Position numbers and translations under genes: made by a program. Of a stretch of 64,000 nt of DNA, positions 27,029-35,915 are shown in pieces (positions within the stretch are counted from its first letter, which is position 1; each line of letters begins with the position of its first letter). The stretch comes from Marinibacterium anthonyi. Lineage in GTDB: Bacteria; Pseudomonadota; Alphaproteobacteria; Rhodobacterales; Rhodobacteraceae. The stretch lies in contig CP031585.1 in the NCBI GenBank assembly GCA_003217735.2, positions 5,039,501 to 5,103,500 on the forward strand. Direction: 5' to 3'. The notes below the pieces were generated by a model. It did not search any database. It saw only the letters and a list, made by a program, of their open reading frames with translations, and was not told where the DNA came from.

Positions 27029-28771
27029 ATGACCTCTGTGCTGCGCCGCTACCTGCCCATCCTCGACTGGGGACGGAGCTATGACCGCAACGCGTTTTCC
27101 AATGACATGATCGCCGCGGTGATCGTGACGATCATGCTGATCCCGCAGTCGCTGGCCTATGCGCTGCTGGCGGGGCTGCCGCCCGAGACGGGGATCTATG
27201 CCTCGATCGCGCCGATCATCCTGTACGCCATCTTCGGCACCAGCCGGGCGCTGGCGGTGGGGCCGGTGGCGGTGGTGTCGCTTTTGACGGCGGCGGCGGT
27301 CGGCGAGGTCGCGCAGCAGGGCACGATGGGCTATGTCACCGCCGCGCTGACGCTGGCGTTCCTGTCGGGCGCCTTCCTGCTGTTGCTTGGCGTGTTCCGG
27401 CTGGGCTTTTTGGCCAATTTCCTCAGCCATCCGGTGATCGCGGGGTTCATCACCGCATCCGGCATCCTGATCGCGGCCAGCCAGCTGAAACATATCCTGG
27501 GCATCAAGGCCGGGGGTAACACGCTGATCGAACTGGTGGACTCCCTGGTCACACACCTGCCGGAAACCAATGTGATCACGCTGATCATCGGCGTGTCGGC
27601 CACCGCGTTCCTGTTCTGGGTCCGCAAGGGGCTGAAGCCGCTGCTGATGGGCTTCGGCCTGTCGAAGAAGGCCGCCGAGATCGCGCAAAAGGCCGGCCCC
27701 GTCGTCGCCGTCGTCGCCACCACGGTCGCGGTCTGGGCCTTTGGTCTGGACGCGCGCGGCGTGTCCATCGTCGGCGACGTGCCCCAGGCGCTGCCGCCCC
27801 TGACCCTGCCGTCGCTGTCGCCCGACCTGGTGGGCGTGCTGATCGTGCCGGCGATCCTGATCTCGGTCATCGGCTTCGTGGAATCGATCTCGGTCGCCCA
27901 GACATTGGCCGCCAAGAAGCGCCAGAAGATCGACCCGGACCAGGAACTCATCGGCCTCGGCGCCGCCAACCTCGGCGCGGCCTTTTCCGGGGGTTACCCG
28001 GTCACCGGCGGCTTTTCCCGGTCCGTGGTCAACTACGACGCGGGCGCCGAAACGCCGGCGGCTGGCGCCTATACGGCGGTTGGCCTGGCGATTGCCGCCG
28101 TTGCGCTGACCCCGCTGATCTACTTCCTGCCCAAGGCGACGCTGGCGGCCACGATCATCGTCGCGGTCCTCAGCCTCGTGGATTTCGGGATCCTGAAAAA
28201 GACCTGGGGCTATTCCAAGGCCGATTTCGCCGCCGTCGCCGCGACGATCCTGCTGACGCTGGGCATGGGCGTGGAAACCGGCGTGTCGGCGGGCGTCATC
28301 CTGTCGATCCTGCTGCACCTGCACAAGACCGCGCAACCCCACGTGGCCGAGGTCGGCCTGGTCCCCGGCACCCAGCACTTCCGCAACATCACCCGCCACA
28401 CGGTGATGACCGACCCGACGCTGGTGACGCTGCGCGTGGACGAAAGCCTGTATTTCGTGAACGCCCGCTTCCTCGAGGACCTGGTGCTGACCCGGATCGC
28501 CAATTGCCCGCAGATTCGCAACGTGGTGCTGATGTGCTCGGCGGTGAACGAAGTCGACTTCTCGGCGCTGGAAAGCCTGGAGGCGCTGAACGAACGGTTG
28601 AGCGAATTGGGAATCGGGCTGCACCTGTCCGAGGTCAAGGGCCCGGTGACGGACCGCCTGCGCAAGTCGCATTTCCTCGATCAGCTGAACGGCAAGGTCT
28701 TCCTGTCGCAATACGACGCCTGGGTCGCGCTGACGACGGCGCCTGTACCGCACGCCAAAGCGGCCGAATAA
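27029..28771 (+). CDS. SulP-family anion transporter with STAS domain
   Basis: 580 residues. Membrane domain of SulP type with the signature MIPQSLAYALLAGLPPETGIYAS and further hydrophobic helices to about residue 410, followed by a cytoplasmic STAS domain (residues ~435-560, TLVTLRVDESLYFVNARFLEDLV, NVVLMCSAVNEVDFSALESLE). As last gene of the sulfide operon it could export sulfite/sulfate made by the MBL and SQR proteins, or import sulfate or bicarbonate. An inverted-repeat terminator follows. Confidence 0.93.
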   Translation: MTSVLRRYLPILDWGRSYDRNAFSNDMIAAVIVTIMLIPQSLAYALLAGLPPETGIYASIAPIILYAIFGTSRALAVGPVAVVSLLTAAAVGEVAQQGTMGYVTAALTLAFLSGAFLLLLGVFRLGFLANFLSHPVIAGFITASGILIAASQLKHILGIKAGGNTLIELVDSLVTHLPETNVITLIIGVSATAFLFWVRKGLKPLLMGFGLSKKAAEIAQKAGPVVAVVATTVAVWAFGLDARGVSIVGDVPQALPPLTLPSLSPDLVGVLIVPAILISVIGFVESISVAQTLAAKKRQKIDPDQELIGLGAANLGAAFSGGYPVTGGFSRSVVNYDAGAETPAAGAYTAVGLAIAAVALTPLIYFLPKATLAATIIVAVLSLVDFGILKKTWGYSKADFAAVAATILLTLGMGVETGVSAGVILSILLHLHKTAQPHVAEVGLVPGTQHFRNITRHTVMTDPTLVTLRVDESLYFVNARFLEDLVLTRIANCPQIRNVVLMCSAVNEVDFSALESLEALNERLSELGIGLHLSEVKGPVTDRLRKSHFLDQLNGKVFLSQYDAWVALTTAPVPHAKAAE

Positions 28772-28786
28772 AACGACCCATGGGAT

Positions 28787-28817
28787 GGGGGCGCTGCCCC
28801 CGTCCTCCGCTGGAGGA
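28787..28817. repeat. Double-stem intergenic element
   Basis: GGGGGCGCTGCCCCC (28787-28801) followed by TCCTCC-GCT-GGAGGA (28803-28817). An almost identical block is at 39884-39914 after the AI-2E-type gene. Confidence 0.85.
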
Positions 28818-28825
28818 CTCCCCCG

Positions 28826-28890
28826 GAGGTATTTTTGCCAAGAAGAAGACAGGGGCGCGTCCTTATGCTTCTTCTTGGCTCAAATACCTC
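28826..28890. terminator. Bidirectional hairpin between SulP and DUF1028 genes
   Basis: Inverted repeat with 23-bp arms (28826-28848 and 28868-28890; 21 of 23 positions pair) around a 19-bp loop. The arms are the GAGGTATTT...AAGAAGAAG motif and its reverse. Located between convergent genes, so it probably ends both transcripts. Confidence 0.7.
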
Positions 28891-28931
28891 TTCGGACCAT
28901 CGACCCACGTGCAACGCTGTATATGAGCGGC

Positions 28932-29597
28932 TCAGTCCAGAACCCGCATCGGATCATCCAGGCAGGGCACCTGGCGCGCCCAATCGCCATAGTCTCCACT
29001 GGTCGCCCGCGCGTGAAGCTCTTCAAGCGCGCCGATCGGATCGCTTTCATGAAAGTCGATCCGAAGCGTCAGCGGCGCGTGATCCGGCCGCAGAACCAGC
29101 AGTGCCGCCGAAAACAATCCCCGCATATCGCTGCCCGCCGCCTGTGCCGCCCGCAACGCACCCAGCAGGCGACGTTCAAAGCTGCCTTCCGAGGCGAGGA
29201 AGGTATTCGCCAGCACCTCGACCACCTGCTTGGAGGCCAGCATGTTGCCCGCCGCGACCCCGCCATCGAAGGTGCGGCTGTGCATCTGGGGCGTGTTGCT
29301 GATGCCGGTAAAGGCCGCCCCTGCCCCGGTCATGTCCATCGCCGACAACTGACGCCATTCCCGTCCGGTGTCCGGCCCGGTCACGCGGGTCACCGCCGTG
29401 CCGGCATCCGTGCCCGAGGCCATGGCGTCCAGCACATCCTCGCCCCAGAAGGTCGACGGCGCGGCGCCCTGGCTGGCGGACATGCCGGCGTCAAGGCGAC
29501 CGCGCAGGACCCAACCGCCGACGCAAAGGGACCCGGTCGCGGCCACGCCTCCGATCGCGCCTGTGTCTGAATCTTTGGCAAGCAGTGAAAAAGTCAT
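28932..29597 (-). CDS. DUF1028 Ntn-hydrolase-like protein
   Basis: 221 residues of the DUF1028 family: MTFSLLAKDSDTGAIGGVAATGSLCVGGWVLRGRLDAGMSASQG at the N-terminus, LDAMASGTDAGTAVTRV, QLSAMDMTGAGAAFTG and AAGNMLASKQVVEVLANTF. The fold is Ntn-hydrolase-like, but the reaction is not established. These genes often sit beside oligopeptide-type ABC transporters, as here, where it diverges from the SBP gene across a 103-bp region with two TTATC palindromes. Co-regulation by the operon's GntR protein is likely. Confidence 0.88.
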   Translation of the reverse strand: MTFSLLAKDSDTGAIGGVAATGSLCVGGWVLRGRLDAGMSASQGAAPSTFWGEDVLDAMASGTDAGTAVTRVTGPDTGREWRQLSAMDMTGAGAAFTGISNTPQMHSRTFDGGVAAGNMLASKQVVEVLANTFLASEGSFERRLLGALRAAQAAGSDMRGLFSAALLVLRPDHAPLTLRIDFHESDPIGALEELHARATSGDYGDWARQVPCLDDPMRVLD

Positions 29598-29621
29598 GGG
29601 TCTTCCTGTGATTTCAGCGCC

Positions 29622-29666
29622 AATTTATCATGAAAAATTGACCGGTTCAAATTATCACGATAAATT
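29622..29666. promoter_or_regulatory. Twin operator upstream of the ABC operon
   Basis: Two 18-bp imperfect palindromes with consensus AATTTATCNNGATAAATT at 29622-29639 and 29649-29666, starting 27 bp apart, between divergent DUF1028 and SBP genes. The likely binder is the FCD-GntR protein encoded at 35145, which is inference. Confidence 0.6.
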
Positions 29667-29700
29667 CCCCATCAAACAAAGTCCAATCGGGAGCCTGAAC

Positions 29701-31278
29701 ATGAGCCTTCTTCACCTGACGCGCCGGACCCTGTTGGCCGCCGCGACCTCCACGCTGGCGCTGGCGGCCGGGATCGCGCCTGTCGCCGCCCAGACTCCGC
29801 CCGGCGTTCTGATCGTCGGACAGATCGCCGAGCCAAAGGCGCTGGATCCCGCCGCCGTCACCGCGGTGAACGATTTCCGCATCCTGGTGAACCTTTACGA
29901 AGGCCTGGTGCGCTACAAGCCCGGCACGCTGGAGGTCGAACCCCAGCTGGCGACCGACTGGGAGATTTCCGAGGACGGCACCGAATACACCTTCAAGCTG
30001 CGCGAGGGCGTGACGTTCCACGACGGCACGCCGTTCAATGCCGAGGCGGTGAAGTTCAACTTTGACCGGATGCTGGACGAGGGCCATCCGTTCCACGACA
30101 CCGGCCCCTTCCCGCTGGCCTTCTTCTTCTCGTCGGTGGAGAAGACCGAAGTGGTCGACGACATGACGGTGAAATTCACGCTCGGCGCGCCTTATGCGCC
30201 CTTCCTGTCGAACCTGGCCTATCCGACTGGCCTGCTGGTGTCGCCCACCGCCGTCGAGGCCAGCGGCGCCGATTTCGGGCGCAACCCGGTGGGCACAGGT
30301 CCGTTCAAGTTCGCCGAATGGCGGTCGAACGAGGCGGTGGTGATCGAGAAGAACCCCGATTACTGGGGCGACCCCGCCGGCACCGACGCCGTCGTCTTCC
30401 GGCCGATCACCGATGCGAACACCCGCGTGGCCGAGATGCTGGCAGGCGGCATCGACATGATGGTCGAGGTCCCGCCCACCGCGCTGAGCCAGTTCCAGGG
30501 TGACAGTTTCAAGGTGGTGGAACAGGCCGGGCCGCACGTCTGGTTCCTGATCCTGAACGCCAAGAGCGGCCCGTTCGCCGACAAACGTGTCCGCCAGGCC
30601 GCCAATTACGCGATCAACAAGGACGCGATCGTGAACGACGTGCTGGAAGGCACCGCCGAGGTTGCCGCGGGCCCCACCCCGCCGGCCTTCGCCTGGGCCT
30701 ATGACGGCAGCCTCGCCCCCTATCCCTATGACCCCGAGAAGGCCAAGGCGCTGTTGGCCGAGGCGGGCGCCGAGGGGGCCGAGCTGACGTTTTACGTGAC
30801 CGAAGGCGGGTCCGGCATGCTGGACCCGATCCCGATGGGCACCGCGATCCAGGCCGACCTGAACGCCGTGGGCTTCGACGTGAAGATCGAGACCTATGAA
30901 TGGAACACGTTCCTGGGCGAGGTGAACCCGGGCCTGGACGGCAAGGCGGACATGGCCGAGATGGCCTGGATGACCAATGACCCCGACACCCTGCCCTACC
31001 TGGCGCTGCGGTCGGACGCCTGGCCGGACAAGGGCGGTTTCAACTCGGGCTATTATTCCAACCCCGACGTCGATGCCCTGCTGGAAGAGGCCCGCACCGC
31101 CACCGACCAGGCCAAGCGCGCCGATCTTTACAAGAAGATGCAGAAGATCGTGCAGGATGACGCGCCCTGGGTCTTTGTGGCGAATTGGAAGCAGAATGCG
31201 GTCACCAGCGACCGGGTCGAGAACTTTGAACTTGAGCCGTCGTTCCTGCTGCAGCTGTCGTCCGTGGTGAAGAACTGA
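29701..31278 (+). CDS. ABC transporter substrate-binding protein, family 5
   Basis: 525 residues. Twin-arginine-type signal (LTRRTLLAAATSTLALAAGIAPVAAQ) and the family 5 pattern: GQIAEPKALDPAAVTA, YEGLVRYKPGTLEVEPQLATDWEISEDGTEYTFKLREGVTFHDGTPFNAEAVKFNFDRM. Periplasmic binding protein for a peptide-like or other amphiphilic ligand. First gene of the ABC operon, separated from the permease by 132 bp of hairpins that could give the higher expression usual for binding proteins. Confidence 0.93.
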   Translation: MSLLHLTRRTLLAAATSTLALAAGIAPVAAQTPPGVLIVGQIAEPKALDPAAVTAVNDFRILVNLYEGLVRYKPGTLEVEPQLATDWEISEDGTEYTFKLREGVTFHDGTPFNAEAVKFNFDRMLDEGHPFHDTGPFPLAFFFSSVEKTEVVDDMTVKFTLGAPYAPFLSNLAYPTGLLVSPTAVEASGADFGRNPVGTGPFKFAEWRSNEAVVIEKNPDYWGDPAGTDAVVFRPITDANTRVAEMLAGGIDMMVEVPPTALSQFQGDSFKVVEQAGPHVWFLILNAKSGPFADKRVRQAANYAINKDAIVNDVLEGTAEVAAGPTPPAFAWAYDGSLAPYPYDPEKAKALLAEAGAEGAELTFYVTEGGSGMLDPIPMGTAIQADLNAVGFDVKIETYEWNTFLGEVNPGLDGKADMAEMAWMTNDPDTLPYLALRSDAWPDKGGFNSGYYSNPDVDALLEEARTATDQAKRADLYKKMQKIVQDDAPWVFVANWKQNAVTSDRVENFELEPSFLLQLSSVVKN

Positions 31279-31284
31279 GACTGG

Positions 31285-31313
31285 CGCGGACCGGGGCCTG
31301 GCCTCGGTCCGCG
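31285..31313 (+). promoter_or_regulatory. Intercistronic hairpin after the SBP gene
   Basis: Perfect 9-bp arms CGCGGACCG (31285-31293) and CGGTCCGCG (31305-31313) right after the SBP stop, followed by the paired palindromes at 31318. It may block 3' decay or partly terminate, favouring SBP over permease. Confidence 0.65.
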
Positions 31314-31317
31314 GGTC

Positions 31318-31364
31318 AAAACTTTCCCCGAAAGTTTTGCAAAGACTTTTCCTGAAAAGTCTTT
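31318..31364. repeat. Pair of adjacent palindromes
   Basis: AAAACTTTC-CCC-GAAAGTTTT (31318-31338) and AAAGACTTTTC-CT-GAAAAGTCTTT (31341-31364), two bases apart, both perfect. Same design as the pairs at 6269 and 37134. Confidence 0.85.
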
Positions 31365-31410
31365 CAAACGGCACGGTCCCGCAGGGGGCCCAGCGGAGGT
31401 TTGAAGACAG

Positions 31411-32358
31411 ATGGGGTCCTATATCCTCAAGCGGCTGATCTCGGCGATCCCGGTGCTGTTCGGCATCACGGTCATCGTCTTCCTGATCATGGCCATGATC
31501 CCCGGCGACCCGGCCACCGCCATTCTCGGGTCCTACGCGACGCCCGAGAATGTCGAAAAGCTGAACCGTGACCTCGGTCTCGACAAGCCATTGGTCCAGC
31601 GGTACTTCATCTGGCTGGGCAACATGCTGACGGGCGATTTCGGGCGCTCCTTCAGCCTGAACCGCCCGGTGCTGGACGAGATCCTCGACCGGTTCCAGGC
31701 GACGCTGATCCTGGCGGGCGTGTCCTTTGTGCTCTGTTCGATCCTCGGCATCCTGGCCGGTGTCGTTTCGGCCGCGCGGCAATACGGGTTTGCCGACAAG
31801 GCGATCACCTTCACGGTGCTCATCGGTATTTCCATTCCCAGCTTCTTCCTTGGCATGATGATGATCCTGCTGTTCGCCGTAAAGCTGCGCTGGCTGCCCG
31901 TGTCCGGCATGTACGCGATCTATGGCGGCGGGGATCTGCCCGACCTCGTCAACCACCTGATCATGCCCGCGCTGGCGCTGGCCGCCGTGGCCACGGGGGT
32001 CATCGCCCGGCTGTCGCGGTCCGCCATGCTGGAGGTGCTGCGCCAGGATTTCATCCGCACCGCCCGGGCCAAGGGCGTGCCCGAACGCCGCGTGATCTAT
32101 GGCCATGCGCTGCGGGCCGCGATGGTGTCGATCATCCCCGTGCTGGGCATCCAGGCGGGGTTCGTCCTGTCGGGCGCGGTCTATATCGAGATGGTGTTCC
32201 AGTGGCCCGGCATTGGCCGGATGCTGGTCGACGCGATCCTGAAACGCGACATCCTGCTGGTGCAGGGCGGGGTGGTCTTTGTCGCCGCCGCCTACGTGAT
32301 GTTCAACATCGCCGTGGACGTCTGCCAAAGCCTGCTGGACCCGAGGATCAAGACATGA
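31411..32358 (+). CDS. Oligopeptide-type ABC permease (DppB/OppB family)
   Basis: 315 residues with six predicted membrane helices. The N-terminus MGSYILKRLISAIPVLFGITVIVFLIMAMIPGDPA is the DppB signature; the EAA-type coupling loop is DFIRTARAKGVPERRVIYGHALR. Ends LLDPRIKT as usual. Its stop overlaps the next start by ATGA, so the two are coupled. Confidence 0.95.
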   Translation: MGSYILKRLISAIPVLFGITVIVFLIMAMIPGDPATAILGSYATPENVEKLNRDLGLDKPLVQRYFIWLGNMLTGDFGRSFSLNRPVLDEILDRFQATLILAGVSFVLCSILGILAGVVSAARQYGFADKAITFTVLIGISIPSFFLGMMMILLFAVKLRWLPVSGMYAIYGGGDLPDLVNHLIMPALALAAVATGVIARLSRSAMLEVLRQDFIRTARAKGVPERRVIYGHALRAAMVSIIPVLGIQAGFVLSGAVYIEMVFQWPGIGRMLVDAILKRDILLVQGGVVFVAAAYVMFNIAVDVCQSLLDPRIKT

Positions 32359-34220
32359 GCGCCTTTCTCAAGCTCCTCTTCCGCAATCGCCTGGCCGCCC
32401 TTGGCGCTGTCGTCCTCGGCCTGATCCTGCTGCTGGTGCTCCTTGTGCCGCTGCTGCCGCTGGCCGATCCGGATGCCACCGCCACCGCCGACCGGTTCAA
32501 GCGTCCCTTTGCCGAAGGTCACCTGCTGGGCACCGATCACCTTGGCCGGGACCTGCTGTCACGGCTGCTGTACGGCACGCGCCTGTCGCTGGCGGTGGGC
32601 TTTGCCGCTGCCGTCGTCGCCGCGACGCTGGGATCCGCCATCGGGATCGTCGCCGGTTATGCGGGCGGGCGCACCGACAACCTGATCATGCGCGGCGTCG
32701 ACATGCTGATGGCCTTTCCCTACATCCTGCTGGCGCTGGCCATCGTCGCCGCCCTTGGCCCCGGGCTGATGAACGCGCTGATCGCCGTGGCCGCCGTCAA
32801 CATCCCCTTCTTCGCCCGCAATATCCGGGGCATCACCGTGTCGCTGGCGGGGCGCGAATTCATCGATGCCGCGCGGCTGGCCGGCAAGGGCCATGTCCGC
32901 ATCATCCTGACGGAACTGCTGCCCAACGTCCTGCCCGTCATCGTCATCGCCATGTCGACAACGGTCGGCTGGATGATCCTGGAAACCGCCGGGCTGTCCT
33001 TCCTTGGGCTGGGGTCTCAGCCGCCGCAGGCCGATCTTGGCTCCATGCTGGGCGAGGCGCGCGCGGCGCTGATCACCGCGCCGCATACATCCGTCGTGCC
33101 CGGCATCATGATCTTCCTCATCGTGATGAGCGTGAACCTTCTGGGCGACGGTGTCCGCGATGCGCTGGATCCGCGGCTGAAATCCGGCGCGCTCAGCCGG
33201 CCCCGGGCCACCACGCGGGTCGACCGGACATCCGTCCCGGACCTGCCCCAGCAAGGCGTTCTGGACCTGCAGGACCTGCAAACGCAATTTCACGTCGGGC
33301 CCCGCATCTACAAGGCCGTGGGCGGCGTTTCGATCAATGTCGCGCCCGGCGAATGCCTTGGGATCATTGGCGAAAGCGGCTCGGGCAAGTCGGTCACGGC
33401 GCTGTCGGTCATGGGTCTGGTGGCCTCTCCGCCCGGCGTGATCACAGGCGGCGCGGTGAAGTTCGACGGCGAGGATCTGCTGTCCGCCCGCTACGAGAGC
33501 CTGCGTAAAAAGCGCGGCGACCGGGTGGCCTATATCTTCCAGGATCCGCTGGCCACGCTGCACCCGCTGTACCGCGTCGGCGAGCAGATGGTCGAGGCGA
33601 TCCAGGTCCACCACAAGATCTCCAAAAGCAAGGCCCGCGCCCGCGCGCTGGAGTTGTTCAATGCGGTCCGCATCCCCAATGCGGAAAGCCGGCTGGACAA
33701 TTACCCGCACGAGATGTCGGGCGGGATGCGCCAGCGGGTCGGCATCGCGATGGCCATGGTCAACGATCCCGACGTGATCATCGCCGACGAGCCGACCACC
33801 GCGCTGGATGTCACCGTGCAGGCGCAGATCCTGGCGCTGCTGGATGATCTGCGCCGCGAACGCGGGCTGGCGATCATCTTCATCACCCATGATTTCGGTG
33901 TCGTCGCGCAGCTGTGCGACCGCGTCGCCGTCATGTACGCCGGCCGCATCGTCGAGGAAGGCCCGACGCAAGCCGTGCTTGACGCCCCCGCGCACCCTTA
34001 CACGAAACGCCTGATCGCCTGTGTGCCCGAACTGGGCGGCGGGCGGCGGCGGTTGGAGGCCATTCCCGGCCTGCCCCCCGTGGTCGACAAGCTTCCCCTA
34101 GGCTGCGCCTTTGCCCCGCGCTGTGAGAAAGCCACGCCTGAATGCCAGCGTGGCGAGATCGACCTGAAAGGCGGCGCGCGGGCCGTCCGCTGCATCCATC
34201 CCGAGGAGGCCATCGCATGA
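32355..34220 (+). CDS. Fused ABC permease (DppC) and ATPase (DppD)
   Basis: 621 residues in one uninterrupted frame. Residues 1-280 are a DppC-type permease with [22 protein letters not shown] and the coupling loop [27 protein letters not shown]. After a short linker (about 281-300) comes an ATPase: Walker [10 protein letters not shown]-loop [16 protein letters not shown], signature [15 protein letters not shown], Walker [15 protein letters not shown], and a C-terminal [15 protein letters not shown] Cys motif of the OppD type. Coupled to the neighbours by ATGA on both sides. This fused arrangement is known in some proteobacterial Dpp/Opp systems. Confidence 0.95.
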   Translation: MSAFLKLLFRNRLAALGAVVLGLILLLVLLVPLLPLADPDATATADRFKRPFAEGHLLGTDHLGRDLLSRLLYGTRLSLAVGFAAAVVAATLGSAIGIVAGYAGGRTDNLIMRGVDMLMAFPYILLALAIVAALGPGLMNALIAVAAVNIPFFARNIRGITVSLAGREFIDAARLAGKGHVRIILTELLPNVLPVIVIAMSTTVGWMILETAGLSFLGLGSQPPQADLGSMLGEARAALITAPHTSVVPGIMIFLIVMSVNLLGDGVRDALDPRLKSGALSRPRATTRVDRTSVPDLPQQGVLDLQDLQTQFHVGPRIYKAVGGVSINVAPGECLGIIGESGSGKSVTALSVMGLVASPPGVITGGAVKFDGEDLLSARYESLRKKRGDRVAYIFQDPLATLHPLYRVGEQMVEAIQVHHKISKSKARARALELFNAVRIPNAESRLDNYPHEMSGGMRQRVGIAMAMVNDPDVIIADEPTTALDVTVQAQILALLDDLRRERGLAIIFITHDFGVVAQLCDRVAVMYAGRIVEEGPTQAVLDAPAHPYTKRLIACVPELGGGRRRLEAIPGLPPVVDKLPLGCAFAPRCEKATPECQRGEIDLKGGARAVRCIHPEEAIA

Positions 34221-35176
34221 CCACCGCGCTCAGGGTGACCGACCTGTCCAAGACCTTTCCGCTGGCCAAGCCCCTGTTCAGGCCCGCGCCGCCGGGCGTG
34301 CGCGCCGTGCGCCCCATGAGCTTTGACGTGCCCAAGGGCGAAACCCTTGGCATCGTTGGGGAATCCGGTTGCGGGAAATCGACGTTGGCGCGGATGCTGG
34401 TGGGGCTGCTGACGCCGTCCACCGGCAATATCGAAATCGCCGGGGCCAAGCCCGACCTGGGCGATCCGGCGGCCTTTGGCAGGCTGATCCAGTACGTGTT
34501 CCAGGACCCGATATCGTCCCTGAACCCGCGCAAGACGATCCGCCAGATCATGGAAGCGCCGTTGAAACAGCTCTACGCCATGGGCAAGGCGGATCGCGAC
34601 AAACGCATCGCCGAGATCTTCGCATCGGTGAACCTGCGCGAGGAATTCCTGGACCGCTATCCGCATGAATTTTCCGGCGGGCAGGCCCAGCGGATCGGCA
34701 TTGCCCGGGCGCTGGCGGCCAGTCCCGAGATCATCGTGCTGGACGAACCGGTGTCGGCGCTGGACGTGTCGGTGCAGGCGCAGGTGCTGAACCTGCTGGC
34801 GGATCTGCGCAAGCAGTTCGGGCTGACCTACCTGTTCATCAGCCACGACCTGGCGGTGGTCGAAGCGGTCAGCGATCGCGTCGTTGTGTTGTACTTTGGC
34901 GCCGTCGTCGAAATCGGTCGGGCCGAGACGATTTTCAACGCGCCCAAACATCCTTATACGAAATTGTTGGCCGACAGCGCCCCCGTCGTCGGCCGCCCGC
35001 TCACGGCACCTGAACAAAAAGGCACCGAGCTGCCCGACCCGTTGAACCCGCCGCCGGGCTGCGCCTTTGCCGGGCGTTGTCCGCGGGCCACCGATATCTG
35101 CCGGACGGACGATCCGGCGCTGACCCGCATGGGAGAAGACCAGCTTGCCGCCTGCCACCACCCGATCCAAGACTGA
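34217..35176 (+). CDS. Oligopeptide-type ABC ATPase (DppF/OppF family)
   Basis: 319 residues. Walker A GESGCGKST, Q-loop VFQDPISSLNPRKTIRQI, signature FSGGQAQRIGIARAL, Walker B IIVLDEPVSALDVS, switch His in ISHDLAVVEAVSDRV, and the C-terminal GCAFAGRCPRATDICR motif of the oligopeptide subfamily. The start ATGA overlaps the fused gene's stop. The last 32 bp are also read by the GntR gene in another frame. Confidence 0.95.
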   Translation: MTTALRVTDLSKTFPLAKPLFRPAPPGVRAVRPMSFDVPKGETLGIVGESGCGKSTLARMLVGLLTPSTGNIEIAGAKPDLGDPAAFGRLIQYVFQDPISSLNPRKTIRQIMEAPLKQLYAMGKADRDKRIAEIFASVNLREEFLDRYPHEFSGGQAQRIGIARALAASPEIIVLDEPVSALDVSVQAQVLNLLADLRKQFGLTYLFISHDLAVVEAVSDRVVVLYFGAVVEIGRAETIFNAPKHPYTKLLADSAPVVGRPLTAPEQKGTELPDPLNPPPGCAFAGRCPRATDICRTDDPALTRMGEDQLAACHHPIQD

Positions 35177-35909
35177 ACCGCGGCTGAGCCGACCGGCCCG
35201 GGTGGCCGAGGAAATCAAGGACTGGGTTGTCGAACAGGGCCTGCAGCCCGGCGACCGCCTGCCCAACGAGACCGAGATGATGGCCCGTTTCGGCATGGCC
35301 AAGGGCACCATCCGCGAAGCGATGCGCATCGTCGAGGCGCAGGGGCTGATCAAGACGCGCACCGGTCCCGGCGGCGGGTCCTTCGTGCATGAAGTGTCGC
35401 GCGCACGCGCCAAGGCGCTGCTGGGAAACTACTTCTATTTCAAGGACCTGACGATCGGCGACATCTACCAGCTGCGCCGCGCCCTGGAACCGGAACTGGC
35501 CGCGTCGCTGGCCGGGGAGCTGTCGGAAGAGGCGCTGCAGCGGCTGGAAGACCACATTGCCCTGTACGGCGAACCGGCGACCAACCTGGACGAGGAACGC
35601 CAGCAGCACGTTGAATCGCTGAAGTTCCATGCCATCCTGGCCGAACAGGCCGACAATTCGCTGCTAAGCTTCATCATCGACTTCATGGTCAACCTGCTGA
35701 CCGACCTGACCGTCTATCGCAAGCTGTACGAACCGATCAACACCGAGCTTTGGGCCAAGGGCCGCGATTACCACGCGCGGCTGGTGATGGCCCTGCGCGC
35801 AGGCGACAAGGGCGCCGCCCACGCCGTGATGACCGCCCATATGGAAACCGCCTGGCGGCTGATGCGCGGCCAGGAGGTCGAGATGATGAAGCGGTTCATC
35901 GACGAATAG
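35145..35909 (+). CDS. FCD-domain GntR-family regulator of the ABC operon
   Basis: 254 residues. N-terminal GntR winged helix (RVAEEIKDWVVEQGLQPGDRLPNETEMMARFGMAKGTIREAMRIVEAQGLIKTRTGPGGGSFV) and a C-terminal all-helical FCD ligand domain with the metal/ligand His and Asp positions in LKFHAILAEQADN and ARLVMALRAGDKGAAHAVMTAHM. The best start is TTG 35145, inside the ATPase gene, with GGAGAAG 8 nt upstream. Last gene of the operon, so it probably senses the imported compound and binds the palindromes at 29622-29666. Confidence 0.9.
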   Translation: MPPATTRSKTEPRLSRPARVAEEIKDWVVEQGLQPGDRLPNETEMMARFGMAKGTIREAMRIVEAQGLIKTRTGPGGGSFVHEVSRARAKALLGNYFYFKDLTIGDIYQLRRALEPELAASLAGELSEEALQRLEDHIALYGEPATNLDEERQQHVESLKFHAILAEQADNSLLSFIIDFMVNLLTDLTVYRKLYEPINTELWAKGRDYHARLVMALRAGDKGAAHAVMTAHMETAWRLMRGQEVEMMKRFIDE

Positions 35910-35915
35910 TCAGGG

